Assembly (NCBI RefSeq): GCF_000427295.1
Contig: NZ_ATNM01000156.1
Coordinates: 1-64,000, forward strand
Length of the DNA: 64,000 nt
Direction of reading: 5' to 3'
Origin: Cyclobacterium qasimii M12-11B
GTDB taxonomy: Bacteria > Bacteroidota > Bacteroidia > Cytophagales > Cyclobacteriaceae
Made by a program: the position numbers and the translations under genes. How positions within the stretch are numbered: position 1 is the stretch's first letter; each line of letters opens with the position of its first letter. Under the pieces are notes generated by a model, which had not been told where the DNA came from, searched no databases, and saw only the letters and a program-made list of their open reading frames with translations. Below are positions 38,667 to 48,005 of the stretch, piece after piece.

Positions 38667-39272
38667 TTATAACTTCTTTGAAACAAGCTCTTTTAGCTCT
38701 TCATTGAGATCTTTGTATTCATCAATGTCATTTAGGCTTTCCAAAAGGTGTATTTTAAGTGGAATTTTTTTCGCAATGTCCATGGTTTCAGTGAATACTG
38801 ACTGGGTGCTCCATTCAATGTTTTCAAACAAACGTGGATCATTTTTATTTAAGCCTATGAGGTAATAACCTCCATCGTTGGCTGGGCCCAAGACCAGGTC
38901 ATTCCTAACCAAACTATCGAATGCTTCCTCAATATGGCTCTGTTGAAGCTCAAAGCAGTCCGTGCCAATGATTAAAACCCTGTCATAATCTATTTTGAAG
39001 GCTTGTTCAAATGCATTGCACATTTTTTCTCCCAAATTGTCTCCCACCTGTTGATAGAAAAGGTAATGGTGAGCAGGATATTGCTCCTTATTTATTTGGC
39101 CATCATGAAAGATCAGCACATCTGCTTTTGTCCTTCCCAATAATTGATGCGTATAATTTAACAAGTAGGTGTAAATGTAAACCGCTTTTTCATTACCGAT
39201 AGTAGCAGCAAGTCTGGTTTTTACTTTTCCCGGAGCTGGAAACTTTTGAAAAACAATAATGGCCTGTTTCAT
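38667..39272 (-). CDS. TIGR04282/DUF2064 family glycosyltransferase-like protein
   Basis: 201 residues. N-terminal FQKFPAPGKVKTRLA is the nucleotide-binding signature, followed by IIGTDCFELQQSHIEEAFD and LVLGPANDGGYYLIGL, all conserved in this GT-A-like family. Some members are linked to arsenosugar synthesis. No arsenic genes are nearby, so the specific reaction is not known. Probably cytoplasmic. Confidence 0.88.
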   Translation of the reverse strand: MKQAIIVFQKFPAPGKVKTRLAATIGNEKAVYIYTYLLNYTHQLLGRTKADVLIFHDGQINKEQYPAHHYLFYQQVGDNLGEKMCNAFEQAFKIDYDRVLIIGTDCFELQQSHIEEAFDSLVRNDLVLGPANDGGYYLIGLNKNDPRLFENIEWSTQSVFTETMDIAKKIPLKIHLLESLNDIDEYKDLNEELKELVSKKL

Positions 39273-39312
39273 AGATGAGGCAAAATTACAGTAAAATTGG
39301 AAAAGCTATAAA

Positions 39313-39384
39313 AAAAGCCAAGGCTTCTTTTCCTTAAATAACCAACAATGACTATTGGGTACTCCAGGTAGAACCTTGGCTTTT
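39313..39384 (-). terminator. Long-stem terminator after the Spy-like gene
   Basis: AAAAGCCAAGG pairs exactly with CCTTGGCTTTT across a 50-nt loop that has its own small hairpin (CCAA..TTGG). On the minus strand it ends in TTTTTTTATAG. It closes the transcript of the gene at 39441-39806. Confidence 0.6.
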
Positions 39385-39440
39385 CATTAATTATGGTTAG
39401 GAGGATAAAACCTCGTTATGTTTCCCTTAAAGGGACTTAT

Positions 39441-39806
39441 TCACCGTCTCCTTGATTTCCGCCTCTTTTTTACGGCCTTGTGGCCTTCCTTCTTTTGTTC
39501 AGCTGCCCATTTTTCTTTCTGCTCAGGAGTAAGGATGGCTTCCAATTTCTGTTGGTGTGCCTCTCTTGCCGCCTTCATTGCTTCTCTGTCAGCATCTTTG
39601 GATTCTTTACGACTATTGGCTTGCTCAAGGAATAAAGCATTGATTTGCTTTTCCTGTGCCTCGCTCAGGTCTAGTTTTTCATCCATCCTCTGGGTCATCC
39701 TTTCGGCCATTTTCTCAGGGTTAACTTCTCTGTCGCCTTGTCTTTGAGCTTGTACGTGCACCACGGTAGCTACTACCAGTGCACAAATCATTATTACCTT
39801 CTTCAT
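39441..39806 (-). CDS. Spy/CpxP-like periplasmic protein (DUF4890-type)
   Basis: 121 residues: signal peptide MKKVIMICALVVATVVHVQA, then a helical, charged protein with EKMAERMTQRMDEKLDLSEA and KLEAILTPEQKEKWAAEQKK, the LTxxQ-type repeats of Spy/CpxP relatives, ending in a very basic tail (KKRRKSRRR). It is likely a periplasmic chaperone-like or stress-related protein. Role inferred from the family only. Confidence 0.8.
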   Translation of the reverse strand: MKKVIMICALVVATVVHVQAQRQGDREVNPEKMAERMTQRMDEKLDLSEAQEKQINALFLEQANSRKESKDADREAMKAAREAHQQKLEAILTPEQKEKWAAEQKKEGHKAVKKRRKSRRR

Positions 39807-39903
39807 ATTTGTTTCTATTTTTAGATTGTATAGCTGTTAGACCAGCAGATAGTGTACAAGTTTAATGTCGAGGTGTTAAGGAATGTTAAATAAATGAAAA
39901 GGA

Positions 39904-41230
39904 TTAGTTTTTGTCTTCTATCAACTCTTCCCTGTCTTTGGGTTTGACATAGGTAGGTCTAATAAGCAACCTAAGTGAAGGGTCGAAGGCAAGGTAATTC
40001 CAGGACCAGTCAAGGAAAATAAAAATTCTGTTCTTCACCCCAAGAATCGCCATTAAGTGAACAAAGAGCCAAATTAACCATGCAAGCAACCCTTGTAACT
40101 TAATAAAAGGCAAATCTACAACGGCTAGTTTTCTCCCTACTGTTGCCATACTTCCCAGGTTTTTATATTTGAAAGCCTTTGAAGGTTTGTTTTTCAGTTT
40201 GGCAAGGAAGTTATTGGCAAGGTTATCCGCTTGCTGAATGGCTACCTGGGCCACTTGTGGGTGGCCTTTTGGGTAATCAGGCAATTGTTGCAAGCAAAGA
40301 TCTCCCAACGCATATATGTTTTTACTTTCGTTGACTAGATTATGTTCATCTACAAGTAGGCGGCCATTTCTGAACATTTGAATCTCTTGAAGGCCCTCAA
40401 TGCCATTGGGTTTAATTCCTGCCGCCCAAAGCAAGGTATTGGTTTGAAGGAGCTTTTCACCTTTTGATTATTACATTCAGCCCATCATAGTCTTCCACTG
40501 CAGTTTGCAGCATAATTTCTACTTTAAGAGATTCCAGGTATTCCTTCGCTTTAAGACCGGATGTAGCAGACATTCCCGCCAAAAGTGAGGGGCCAGCCTC
40601 AATGAGCACCACTTTCATGTTGTGAAAATTAAGTTGAGGGTAATCCTTTGGAAAAACCTCGTTTCTTAGTTCCGCCATTGCCCCTGCCAATTCCACACCA
40701 GTGGGTCCTCCACCTACTATCACGACATTCATTAATGCTTTTCTCTTTTCTATATCAGCAATGTTGATAGCTCTTTCATAGTTTGAGATGATTTTATTTC
40801 GGATAAACAAGGCTTCAGACACAGACTTCATGGGTATACTGTTCTCCATGATGTTTTTCATTCCAAAGTAGTTGGTATCCGCTCCCATTGCGAGGATAAG
40901 GTAATCATATTCAATATATCCAATATCAGTATAAAGGCGATTTTGACTTTGATCGATCCGTTGTGCTTCGGCCATCCGAAAGGTTACATTAGGGGTATTG
41001 TGAAATACCTTACGTAAGGGGAAGGAAATGGCACTTGGCTCCAAACCTGCAGTGGCCACTTGATAAAATAGAGGTTGAAACTGGTGGTAATTGTTTTTGT
41101 CCAGCAGTATTACTTGATAGTTTTTGTTTTTAAGTTTTCTAGCGAGTTTAAGTCCTGCGAAGCCTGCTCCAATCACAACGATTCTGGGTAAGGATAATTC
41201 TGGAAGATTTGGAAGTGGTTGATCCATCAT
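39904..41230 (-). pseudogene. ndh: Type-II NADH dehydrogenase (NDH-2), frameshifted
   Basis: Two frames, 41230-40457 and about 40465-39904, form one protein of about 440 residues. It has FAD site VVIGAGFAGLKLARKL, NAD(P) site VVIVGGGPTGVELAGAM, ALGDLCLQQLP near the C-terminal FAD contact, and two hydrophobic C-terminal helices (LLAWLIWLFVHLMAILG; IFIFLDWSWNYLAF) for membrane attachment. It passes electrons from NADH to the quinone pool without pumping. The frame breaks at the T4 run 40462-40465: removing one base gives VIIKGEKLLQTNTLLWAAG. The break may be a sequencing error. Confidence 0.88.
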
Positions 41231-41308
41231 AAAAATGTTTAAATGAGGTTGTATTACCTAAAAATAAAACGTATATCGTGGGCCATAGTTCAACAAATAC
41301 CCAAAACC

Positions 41309-41338
41309 TTGCAACTAGATTAGTCTTGCTTAGTTTTG
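41309..41338 (+). promoter_or_regulatory. Candidate promoter of the YebC gene
   Basis: TTG at 41309-41311, 19-nt spacer and TAGTTTTG at 41331-41338 match the Bacteroidota consensus TTG-N19-TAnnTTTG. The start codon of the YebC gene is 60 nt downstream. Confidence 0.6.
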
Positions 41339-41398
41339 GTGTGATGTTAGTCCTATCAAAAAATTTATTTATTTTTACAATCCAGAAAAATAAAACTT

Positions 41399-42106
41399 AT
41401 GGGAAGAGCATTTGAATTTAGAAAAGAAAGGAAATTCAAAAGATGGAATCTAATGTCGAAGGTGTTTACCCGCCTTGGCAAAGAAATAGTGATGGCGGTG
41501 AAGGCCGGTGGACCTGATCCGGCAAACAACTCCAGACTAAAGACCATCATTCAGAATGCCAAGGGTGCATCTATGCCCAAGGACAGGATAGAAGCGGCGA
41601 TTTCCAGGGCCAGCAATAAAGATGAAAAAGACTATGAAGAAGTAGTTTATGAGGGATATGGTCCCCATGGTATTGCTGTTCTTATTGAGACTTCTACCGA
41701 TAATATCAACAGAACGGTGGCCAATGTTAGGCATTACTTCACCAAAGCTGGTGGTTCTTTAGGCACTAGTGGTTCTGTTAGTTTCATGTTTGAGCACAAA
41801 GCAGTTTTTCGTTTTCTTAAAGCAGAATATGATTTAGAAGAACTTGAACTGGAATTAATCGATTTTGGCTTAGATGATATTGATGAGAACGAAGGTGAAA
41901 TTTTTGTCTATACAGCCTTTGAGGACTTTGGCAACATGCAAAAAGCACTTGAAGATAAAGGCATAGAGGTCATAAGTGCAGAAATGCAACGCTTCCCAAT
42001 GTCGACTACTGATATCACAGATGAGCAGGAAGCCGATATAAACAAAATGATAGAGCGTATAGAAGAGGATGATGATGTAAACCATGTTTACCACAACATG
42101 TCTTAA
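41399..42106 (+). CDS. YebC/PmpR family protein (TACO1-like)
   Basis: 235 residues, the standard length, with the typical opening MGRAFEFRKERKFKRWNLM and the motifs KVFTRLGKEIVMAVKAGGPD, NAKGASMPKDRIEAAI and EGYGPHGIAVLIE. Annotated for long as DNA-binding regulators, YebC proteins are now also linked to relief of ribosome stalling. Cytoplasmic. It is followed after 29 bp by the XTPase gene. Confidence 0.93.
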   Translation: MGRAFEFRKERKFKRWNLMSKVFTRLGKEIVMAVKAGGPDPANNSRLKTIIQNAKGASMPKDRIEAAISRASNKDEKDYEEVVYEGYGPHGIAVLIETSTDNINRTVANVRHYFTKAGGSLGTSGSVSFMFEHKAVFRFLKAEYDLEELELELIDFGLDDIDENEGEIFVYTAFEDFGNMQKALEDKGIEVISAEMQRFPMSTTDITDEQEADINKMIERIEEDDDVNHVYHNMS

Positions 42107-42135
42107 TCCAGGTATTTCAAAAATTAATTCACAGA

Positions 42136-42705
42136 ATGGCATTCCCTAAAAGAAGAAATTTACAGGAACAAAAAAGGCAAAAATTAGTAATTGTCGGCAG
42201 TAAAAATCCTGTAAAAATTAAAAGTACCGAAAATGCATTTTCCACCCTATTTGATGAAAGTTTTATAGTTCAGGGATTGAATGTTGACTCTGAAGTTAGT
42301 CCTCAACCCAAAGGAGATGTTGAAACCTATACCGGTGCCTACAACAGGGCTTTTGCCTCAAAAAATGCCTTTCCTGAAGCCGACTTCTGGGTTGGGATAG
42401 AAGGTGGTGTGGACAATGTGGGGGAGCAAATGGTGTCCTTTGCCTGGATGGTCGTACTTAATAATGAGACTACGATTGGAAAAGCCAAGACGGCAACGTT
42501 CTTTTTACCAGAGGCTTTGAATAAAATGGTCAGTGAGGGAATGGAACTGGGCGAAGCAGATGACAAGCTGTTTAATCGAACCAATTCCAAAGAGAGTGGT
42601 GGAGCAGTTGGTATTCTTACCAATGGCGTGATCAGCCGGTCTGATTATTATCAGCAAGCATTGTCTTTGGCCCTTATTCCTTTTCTTCAAAAGGAGCACT
42701 ATTAA
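42136..42705 (+). CDS. Inosine/xanthosine triphosphatase (YjjX family)
   Basis: 189 residues. The DUF84/NTPase_I-T fold is clear from VIVGSKNPVKIKSTENAF, DSEVSPQPKGDVETYTGAYN, ADFWVGIEGGVDNVGEQMVSFAWM and SKESGGAVGILTNGVISRSD. The enzyme hydrolyses ITP and XTP, keeping non-canonical purines out of nucleic acid. The first 17 residues are basic and may be dispensable; an internal start is possible. Likely co-transcribed with the YebC gene. Confidence 0.85.
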   Translation: MAFPKRRNLQEQKRQKLVIVGSKNPVKIKSTENAFSTLFDESFIVQGLNVDSEVSPQPKGDVETYTGAYNRAFASKNAFPEADFWVGIEGGVDNVGEQMVSFAWMVVLNNETTIGKAKTATFFLPEALNKMVSEGMELGEADDKLFNRTNSKESGGAVGILTNGVISRSDYYQQALSLALIPFLQKEHY

Positions 42706-42734
42706 GAAACGCTATGGCTCATAGATATTTTCAA

Positions 42735-42766
42735 TTGGATTTATTTAATTATAGTATTTATCTTTG
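42735..42766 (+). promoter_or_regulatory. Candidate promoter of the thioredoxin-DUF6952 operon
   Basis: TTG at 42735-42737, 21-nt spacer and TATCTTTG at 42759-42766. The start codon is 24 nt further on, giving a short leader. Confidence 0.6.
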
Positions 42767-42790
42767 AGCTTTAAATAAACCAAAAGTTAT

Positions 42791-43105
42791 ATGCTACAAG
42801 AATTAGAATCAGACAATTTAGGACAAGTCATTAAGGACAACGAAAAAGTAGTGGTTCAATATGGTGCTACCTGGTGTGGTAACTGTAGGATTATGAAGCC
42901 TAAAATGAAAAGATTAAGTAAGGATTATGAGGGGATCACTTTTTTGTATGTTGATGCAGAGAAACTACCAGAATCCAGGAAACTAGCTGAGGTAAATAAT
43001 TTACCTACTTTTGCGGTTTTTAAAGGGGGATCACTCATCAATCAAATACAAACAAATAAGGAAGAAGCTTTAAAAACACTGATCGATGAGGTTGCCAATA
43101 ATTAA
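42791..43105 (+). CDS. Thioredoxin-family protein
   Basis: 104 residues with one thioredoxin fold. Active site WCGNC (C32-x-x-C35 region of GATWCGNCRIMKP) and cis-proline NLPTFAVF. The GN dipeptide between the cysteines differs from the usual GP, so redox potential and partners may differ. No signal peptide. It overlaps the next gene by 20 bp, which indicates a tight pair. Confidence 0.88.
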   Translation: MLQELESDNLGQVIKDNEKVVVQYGATWCGNCRIMKPKMKRLSKDYEGITFLYVDAEKLPESRKLAEVNNLPTFAVFKGGSLINQIQTNKEEALKTLIDEVANN

Positions 43106-43346
43106 ACATGTACTGGGTTTCATAGAAGAGAACGATGAGGATTGGGTTGTAGAAACCATAGAACTTCTCGAGTCAATGACGGAAATAAGCAGTCTGAAAG
43201 ATGAGGAATTGGATGTGATGGGAGAATTGCTTTCCAATTTGTACGGAAGCTTAGAAGTTCAGAAAATGATCAAAGAAGAAGGCATGGATAAAAAAGAAGC
43301 CATGAATGCTTTTTTGAAAAGAGTAATGGGCTCCATAGACAAGTAA
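43086..43346 (+). CDS. DUF6952-type small protein coupled to thioredoxin
   Basis: 86 residues, all helical and acidic: RLPIIKHVLGFIEENDEDWV, ELLESMTEISSLKDEELDVMG, then ELLSNLYGSLEVQKMI and KEAMNAFLKRVMGSIDK. No cysteines. It matches a small conserved Bacteroidota family that sits beside an atypical thioredoxin. The start lies 20 bp inside the thioredoxin gene, so synthesis is coupled and a complex or chaperone-like role is plausible. Function unknown. Confidence 0.8.
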   Translation: MRLPIIKHVLGFIEENDEDWVVETIELLESMTEISSLKDEELDVMGELLSNLYGSLEVQKMIKEEGMDKKEAMNAFLKRVMGSIDK

Positions 43347-43412
43347 TATCGCATTGGAGAAGTAGAAAAGTTGTTTATCACCCTAAATAAAATCTGCTAT
43401 TTCTAAGTGTGG

Positions 43413-43440
43413 AGGTAGGTCCGTTGGATCTACCTTTTTT
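43413..43440 (+). terminator. Terminator of the thioredoxin-DUF6952 operon
   Basis: A 10-bp stem AGGTAGGTCC-GTT-GGATCTACCT with one G-U pair, followed by TTTTT. Confidence 0.88.
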
Positions 43441-43499
43441 AATTTCCCTTCTACCAAAACATTGAGATGGGAAGTTTGGGCGAGAATCAGCTTGAAATT

Positions 43500-44489
43500 T
43501 TAAGGCGTGATTTGATCTAAAAAATCCTTAAGCGCTATTCGCCAGTCCGGAGAGGCATCCCATTTTTCTCCGATATACAATTCATTCCTTACCAAAAACC
43601 GGATGTAGTATTTCACCACAATTTTGTCTGGATTTTTACCTTGTTCCAATGGCACACCCATACTTCTCATTAGGTCAGCTTCCCGGCCTTCCTGTTTCAT
43701 AAGGATAAACTGGACTTTTTCGCTGATAAGTTGCTGGTTTGATTTAGATGAGGTCAGGAATTCAGTTTGAAAGGGATACTCAGCTTTAAATATTTGTTCT
43801 ATTCCTTCTCTTTGAGCGCGTTGCTCTGCCATTACTTGGTTTTGTTCCTTACCATAAATGTCTTGTCGGAAGGTATTCAGAAAGCTCTCATTGCCTGCAG
43901 CACCTGTGAGTAATATACCTAGCTTGAATACGTCCAGGTTTAAAGGAGCAGCTTGTATGTACCCGCTATTTACCGAGTTGTTTTCCAAGCCTGGAATAGC
44001 AGGGTATTCTGGCACTTCTATTACGAGGAAATTTTCACTTCTTTTATTCAGTCCTATAGCTTGGATTTGTTCCTTAAATTCATCCTTGTCACTTGCTTTA
44101 GTGGACCAATTATTGCCGGGAGCTATGATATTACCATTGCCTGAGAAAGGGAAAATATGACAAAACAGACGGCCATCCTCTTTTCTGATTAATAAAACAA
44201 TGTTTTTAATCTGCCTTGTAACAAAGTGACTGGCATAGGCATTTTTAATGGCATCAGTTAAAATGACTTCTTCCAGGTCGAAGTAGGCTACAGGATCTCC
44301 TCCAGCAGCTACCAGGGCAGGATGAATTTCTGCTGCTAGATCTTGCCAATTTATTGGGGGAAGTGGGGAGGTTGCTGCCGAAACAAGAACCACTGACTTA
44401 CCGTCTAAAAATTGATCTACAGGTGTTGTTTGGGCAATGCTTACCAGAGAAAAAAAACACATCAGCCCTGTCAAAGAAATATATTTCAT
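43500..44489 (-). CDS. Exported protein of unknown function
   Basis: About 329 residues from ATG at 44489, which gives a clean signal peptide (MKYISLTGLMCFFSLVSIAQ); a start at 44540 would spoil it. The mature part begins TTPVDQFLDGKSVVLVSAAT and contains FCHIFPFSGNGNIIAPGN, a pattern I cannot place in a family. The second half is helical and charged with no membrane segment. Probably periplasmic. It is divergent from the M28 peptidase gene, with 74 bp between starts. Confidence 0.65.
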   Translation of the reverse strand: MKYISLTGLMCFFSLVSIAQTTPVDQFLDGKSVVLVSAATSPLPPINWQDLAAEIHPALVAAGGDPVAYFDLEEVILTDAIKNAYASHFVTRQIKNIVLLIRKEDGRLFCHIFPFSGNGNIIAPGNNWSTKASDKDEFKEQIQAIGLNKRSENFLVIEVPEYPAIPGLENNSVNSGYIQAAPLNLDVFKLGILLTGAAGNESFLNTFRQDIYGKEQNQVMAEQRAQREGIEQIFKAEYPFQTEFLTSSKSNQQLISEKVQFILMKQEGREADLMRSMGVPLEQGKNPDKIVVKYYIRFLVRNELYIGEKWDASPDWRIALKDFLDQITP

Positions 44490-44563
44490 AAACAAAGTCA
44501 AATCCACATCTGAAAGTTTAGTATTTTCACGAATATACACAAGCCATTGTAAAATCTTTCGTT

Positions 44564-45447
44564 ATGAAAACGATTACCTACTTCTTTTTATTACTTTTTT
44601 GTTATTTACCATCCTTGACATGGTCTCAAAAGATAGATAAGCAGACCTTGTTGCAGGATGTACAGTATCTTTCTTCAGACAAATTAGCAGGAAGAGCTAC
44701 AACTACCGAGGGAAACGAATTGGCGGCTAATTATATTATTAGCAGGTTTGAAGAGTTAGAAATAACCAGTCAGTATCCTGATTACATTCAACATTTCACT
44801 TTAAGCGAAGGAACTGAAGGGAGAAATATCATTGGTTTTATACCTGGCACATCCTCTTCACAAATCATTTTGCTGATGGCGCATTATGATCATTTGGGTA
44901 AGAAAGACGGTAAAATTTACCATGGTGCGGATGACAATGCCTCAGGAACGGCTACTTTACTTAACCTGGCCGCTTATTTTATGGAAAACAAACCTTCCCA
45001 TTCCATACTGTTTGCCGCCACTGATGCCGAGGAAATGGGGCTCTTAGGAGCTAAAGCCTTGCTTCATGACTTTCCTTTTCCTTTAAAGCAGATCAAATTG
45101 GTAGTAAATATGGACATGATAAGCCGAAGTGAGGAGAATACCCTTTATGCTGTGGGCACTACCTTTTATCCCCAATTCAAACGCTATTTGGAAAAAGCAG
45201 GCAAACGCTCTCCTGTGGAACTCGTATTCGGGAATGATGGAGGCAAAGGAGAACTTGATTGGACCAATGCTTCGGACCATGGACCATTTCACAAAAAGAA
45301 ATTCCATTCATTTATTTCGGTGTGGCAGATCATGCCGATTATCACAAGCCTACTGATACCTTCGAGAACATCCAACAGACATTTTATTTACAAGCCAGTG
45401 AGCTTATATTAAATGCGCTTTTAGAAATTGATGCTACGATAGAGTGA
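44564..45447 (+). pseudogene. M28 family metallopeptidase, frameshifted
   Basis: Two frames, 44564-45412 and about 45298-45447, form one protein of about 294 residues. It has a signal peptide (MKTITYFFLLLFCYLPSLTW) and the M28 zinc ligands: LLMAHYDHLG (H), HGADDNASG (bridging D), FAATDAEEMGLLG (catalytic E and ligand E), VVNMDMISR (D), and DYHKPTDTFENI (H). The last His lies after the frame break, so the first fragment alone would be inactive. One more A in the A5 run at 45293-45297 gives HKKEIPFIYFGVADHADYH. It is a secreted aminopeptidase. The break may be a sequencing error. Confidence 0.87.
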
Positions 45448-45544
45448 TTAGGTAAGATAGGTCGGAAAGTGATGGCTTTGCTCATTTAGCATTTGAAAAA
45501 TCAAAATTGCTCATTCCTTTGACCCATAGAGAACGCCTGGAAAT

Positions 45545-47254
45545 TTACTTCAGTAGATAGGTAATCCCAATATTTCCAACGAAAGTGCTCTTGTCCAGCC
45601 CTGGGATAAAATAATCGTTAGGATCATTTTCCAGGTACCATTTATAGTTTAAGGAGGTTACGTATTTAAAGTTGGCTGACAACAGAAGGTTATCAAAGCG
45701 CCATTCTCCAATGAGTGAGGGTGCTATGTCAACATACTTTCGACGAAGGTCCTTGATTTCTTCAAAGCGTTTGTAATAGAAATCGTTATTGTGATTGATG
45801 TATTCAAACTCAAAACCTAAGCGGTTAAAGTTTTTAACCCAGGCCATATCTATGGTAAGGGCATTGCTTCCTGGTCCATATCCAAAACCTAAAACTTGCC
45901 CTTTGTGGGTATAGCCATGTCTTACATAAGGGTGCGTATACCAGCTATTTCTTTCAAGAATCACCTCCCGAACAGTTTGTCCTGTTTGGGTAATTTCCAT
46001 ACCCATTTGCAAAAATTCATCTTTGTTCTTCAGTGGCGTTAAGTTTGTAAAGCCAAGGATAAAAGCCCTGTTTTTGTCTGGGTTAATAAGGAAATCCTTG
46101 AAGGTTCGGCTATTGCCATTGCTGCCATATTCGCCGTAGAATTCAAAATGTCCATTGGTATTTATCCATCTGAAATAACCTGAACTTAGCTGATTCCTTT
46201 TGTCTACATTAGGCTTGCTTATGCTTTCAGGGCCCTTCTCTCCATTAAATACAGGGAGGTAATCAGCAAATTGATTCATGTCTGTATGGTACATTTGAGA
46301 CACACTGCTGAAACCCAGGAATAATCCAGGAACCCATTTGGGTTGGTAGCTAAGCACTAATCCAGATAAGTAACGCCAATCTTCATCAGGCCTTTTTGCT
46401 ACATAAAGCGGTGTACTTGTATATACATAATCGTAATTGACAGGTTCTACACCTGATGACCTGAGCTGGCCAGCAATTATTTGTCCTTCAAAACTACCGA
46501 TAACTGTTTGAACAGGTTTGCGGGTATTTAAGGTAAAATGTAAAAAGCCAGGAGCATTGTTACTCATCAGCAATGAGGCCTTTCTTCCAGGGCCCCACCA
46601 TAAGTTTTCATTAGAAATTCCGATGGAATATTCTTTATAGTTGAAACGAATACTGGATTGTCCCAGTGAGAGTTGAGTGATCGCGCCACGGTCAAATCGT
46701 TCTGGGATATCTGAGGTGTTGATCCATTCAAAGTACTGTAACCATGTGCTTCCCCAATGGTCCAAAGGAAAACCTATGAAGTCTTGATTGCCTGCATGCA
46801 GTATTTCGGGTTGAAGCTGAAGGGTCAATGGTCCATATTCAAAATATATACCCACACTGGCATTTAATTGAAGTCCTTTGTTGGGGATCATCTGCCCATC
46901 ATTTATGCCAAAAGGGAGGTCACTATTGTACCTGCTTTTTATCATTGGCGGAAGGGCCTTAAAATTCAGTTTTTCGAAATTTTGGAAGCCTGGCTCGGCT
47001 AAAGCTGAATCTTCATTATTCTCTTCAAAATGGAATGGATCACTCTTATTAAAAGCCTCGGTAGGGTAAAGGGGACGAATCATGAAGCTAGACTCCTCCG
47101 GCAGGTTACCTAGGAGTTGTTGCCTGCGCATATAATCGTCATAAATGGGATAATTCAACCCTATGCTTTGCGCCAGAACTTTTGTTGGGGAGGCCAAAAA
47201 TATAAAACATGCCCAAAAAATAATCTGTAGATAAAAAGGATGCTTCTTGTTCAT
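45545..47254 (-). CDS. Wzi-like capsule assembly outer-membrane protein
   Basis: 569 residues with signal peptide (to VLAQ, residue 29) and a Caps_assemb_Wzi-type beta barrel: YGPLTLQLQPEILHAGNQDF, LDHWGSTWLQYFEW, ISNENLWWGPGRKASLLMSN and APGFLHFTLNTRKPVQTVIG are diagnostic. Wzi in enterobacteria is an outer-membrane lectin that anchors capsule to the cell surface. No capsule polymerase genes lie beside it here, but glycan genes occur at 53.8-55.4 kb. It starts 8 bp after the upstream lipoprotein gene, so the two form an operon. Confidence 0.88.
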   Translation of the reverse strand: MNKKHPFYLQIIFWACFIFLASPTKVLAQSIGLNYPIYDDYMRRQQLLGNLPEESSFMIRPLYPTEAFNKSDPFHFEENNEDSALAEPGFQNFEKLNFKALPPMIKSRYNSDLPFGINDGQMIPNKGLQLNASVGIYFEYGPLTLQLQPEILHAGNQDFIGFPLDHWGSTWLQYFEWINTSDIPERFDRGAITQLSLGQSSIRFNYKEYSIGISNENLWWGPGRKASLLMSNNAPGFLHFTLNTRKPVQTVIGSFEGQIIAGQLRSSGVEPVNYDYVYTSTPLYVAKRPDEDWRYLSGLVLSYQPKWVPGLFLGFSSVSQMYHTDMNQFADYLPVFNGEKGPESISKPNVDKRNQLSSGYFRWINTNGHFEFYGEYGSNGNSRTFKDFLINPDKNRAFILGFTNLTPLKNKDEFLQMGMEITQTGQTVREVILERNSWYTHPYVRHGYTHKGQVLGFGYGPGSNALTIDMAWVKNFNRLGFEFEYINHNNDFYYKRFEEIKDLRRKYVDIAPSLIGEWRFDNLLLSANFKYVTSLNYKWYLENDPNDYFIPGLDKSTFVGNIGITYLLK

Positions 47255-47261
47255 GCCGGGT

Positions 47262-47921
47262 TCAATTTATTGTCAAGGTGCTAACCTGGATGCTTGATAC
47301 AGACCAACTTTCATCACAAATCGGTTCAGGCGTGTTTTCTTGTTTAAGATCATCTCCTAAAGTGATGGAAAGTTGATTTTGCTTATGGTTGATGATTTTG
47401 GTGATTCTGTAAAGACTCGTCCAGCCATTACCGTTTTTATGTTGACACCTACCTGGCAGATCAGTGCTCAAAGCTTCGGTTTTTGGGTTGTTAAACCTGG
47501 GGTAATTGGCTGGGTAAGACTGGTAAAGGCAGAACGTGGATTCGCATGGTGAATTCGAAAACGTTGTGTTGAGAACGGATTGACCATCCAATTCTAAATA
47601 CCAGAAATCTGGGCCTCCAACATTTTCCGGATTGCCATCCCAACTGTCATGAAGGAGAAGATCAATGGTGACCTTGATGGCATTGTGTTCAGGTAAAGAC
47701 GCCAGGTTTAAGACGACTTCTTCATCATTGTAATAGCCTAAAACGGTGTCTCCGTTGAATTCAAATAGTCTTCCGTTTTCTATGAAATTAAGATCTGCCG
47801 TAGAGAAATCGTTATTATAAATCATGATTTCTTCTTCGAGCGCATTTTCACAAGAAAAGCTACAAAGCACAAGTAAAAACAGAAAGGTTGATTTCAATGA
47901 GATATGGTTCATTAAATACAT
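47262..47921 (-). CDS. Lipoprotein of unknown function
   Basis: About 219 residues from ATG at 47921 (or 47912). Signal peptide with lipobox LCSFSC, then a beta-rich domain of about 200 residues with PDFWYLELDGQSVLNTTFSN and several cysteines (SPCESTFCLYQ; GRCQHKNGNG; PICDESW) likely paired as disulfides. The pattern resembles a carbohydrate-binding or jelly-roll domain, but I cannot name it. It lies between MurF-Alr (85 bp upstream) and Wzi (8 bp downstream), suggesting an outer-membrane partner of Wzi. Confidence 0.7.
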   Translation of the reverse strand: MYLMNHISLKSTFLFLLVLCSFSCENALEEEIMIYNNDFSTADLNFIENGRLFEFNGDTVLGYYNDEEVVLNLASLPEHNAIKVTIDLLLHDSWDGNPENVGGPDFWYLELDGQSVLNTTFSNSPCESTFCLYQSYPANYPRFNNPKTEALSTDLPGRCQHKNGNGWTSLYRITKIINHKQNQLSITLGDDLKQENTPEPICDESWSVSSIQVSTLTIN

Positions 47922-48005
47922 GGTACAGGCACCTTCAATATAAATGACAAATAAACAAAATATTATCCACATAAAGGTGGATTTAGCCTGATTTTGCCTT
48001 TAACC

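Noticed and set aside
39441-39806. A plus-strand frame of similar length through this stretch
   Set aside because: It is the complement of the Spy-like gene, has no signal peptide or known motif, and is rich in Cys/Ser/Phe as expected of an antisense frame.
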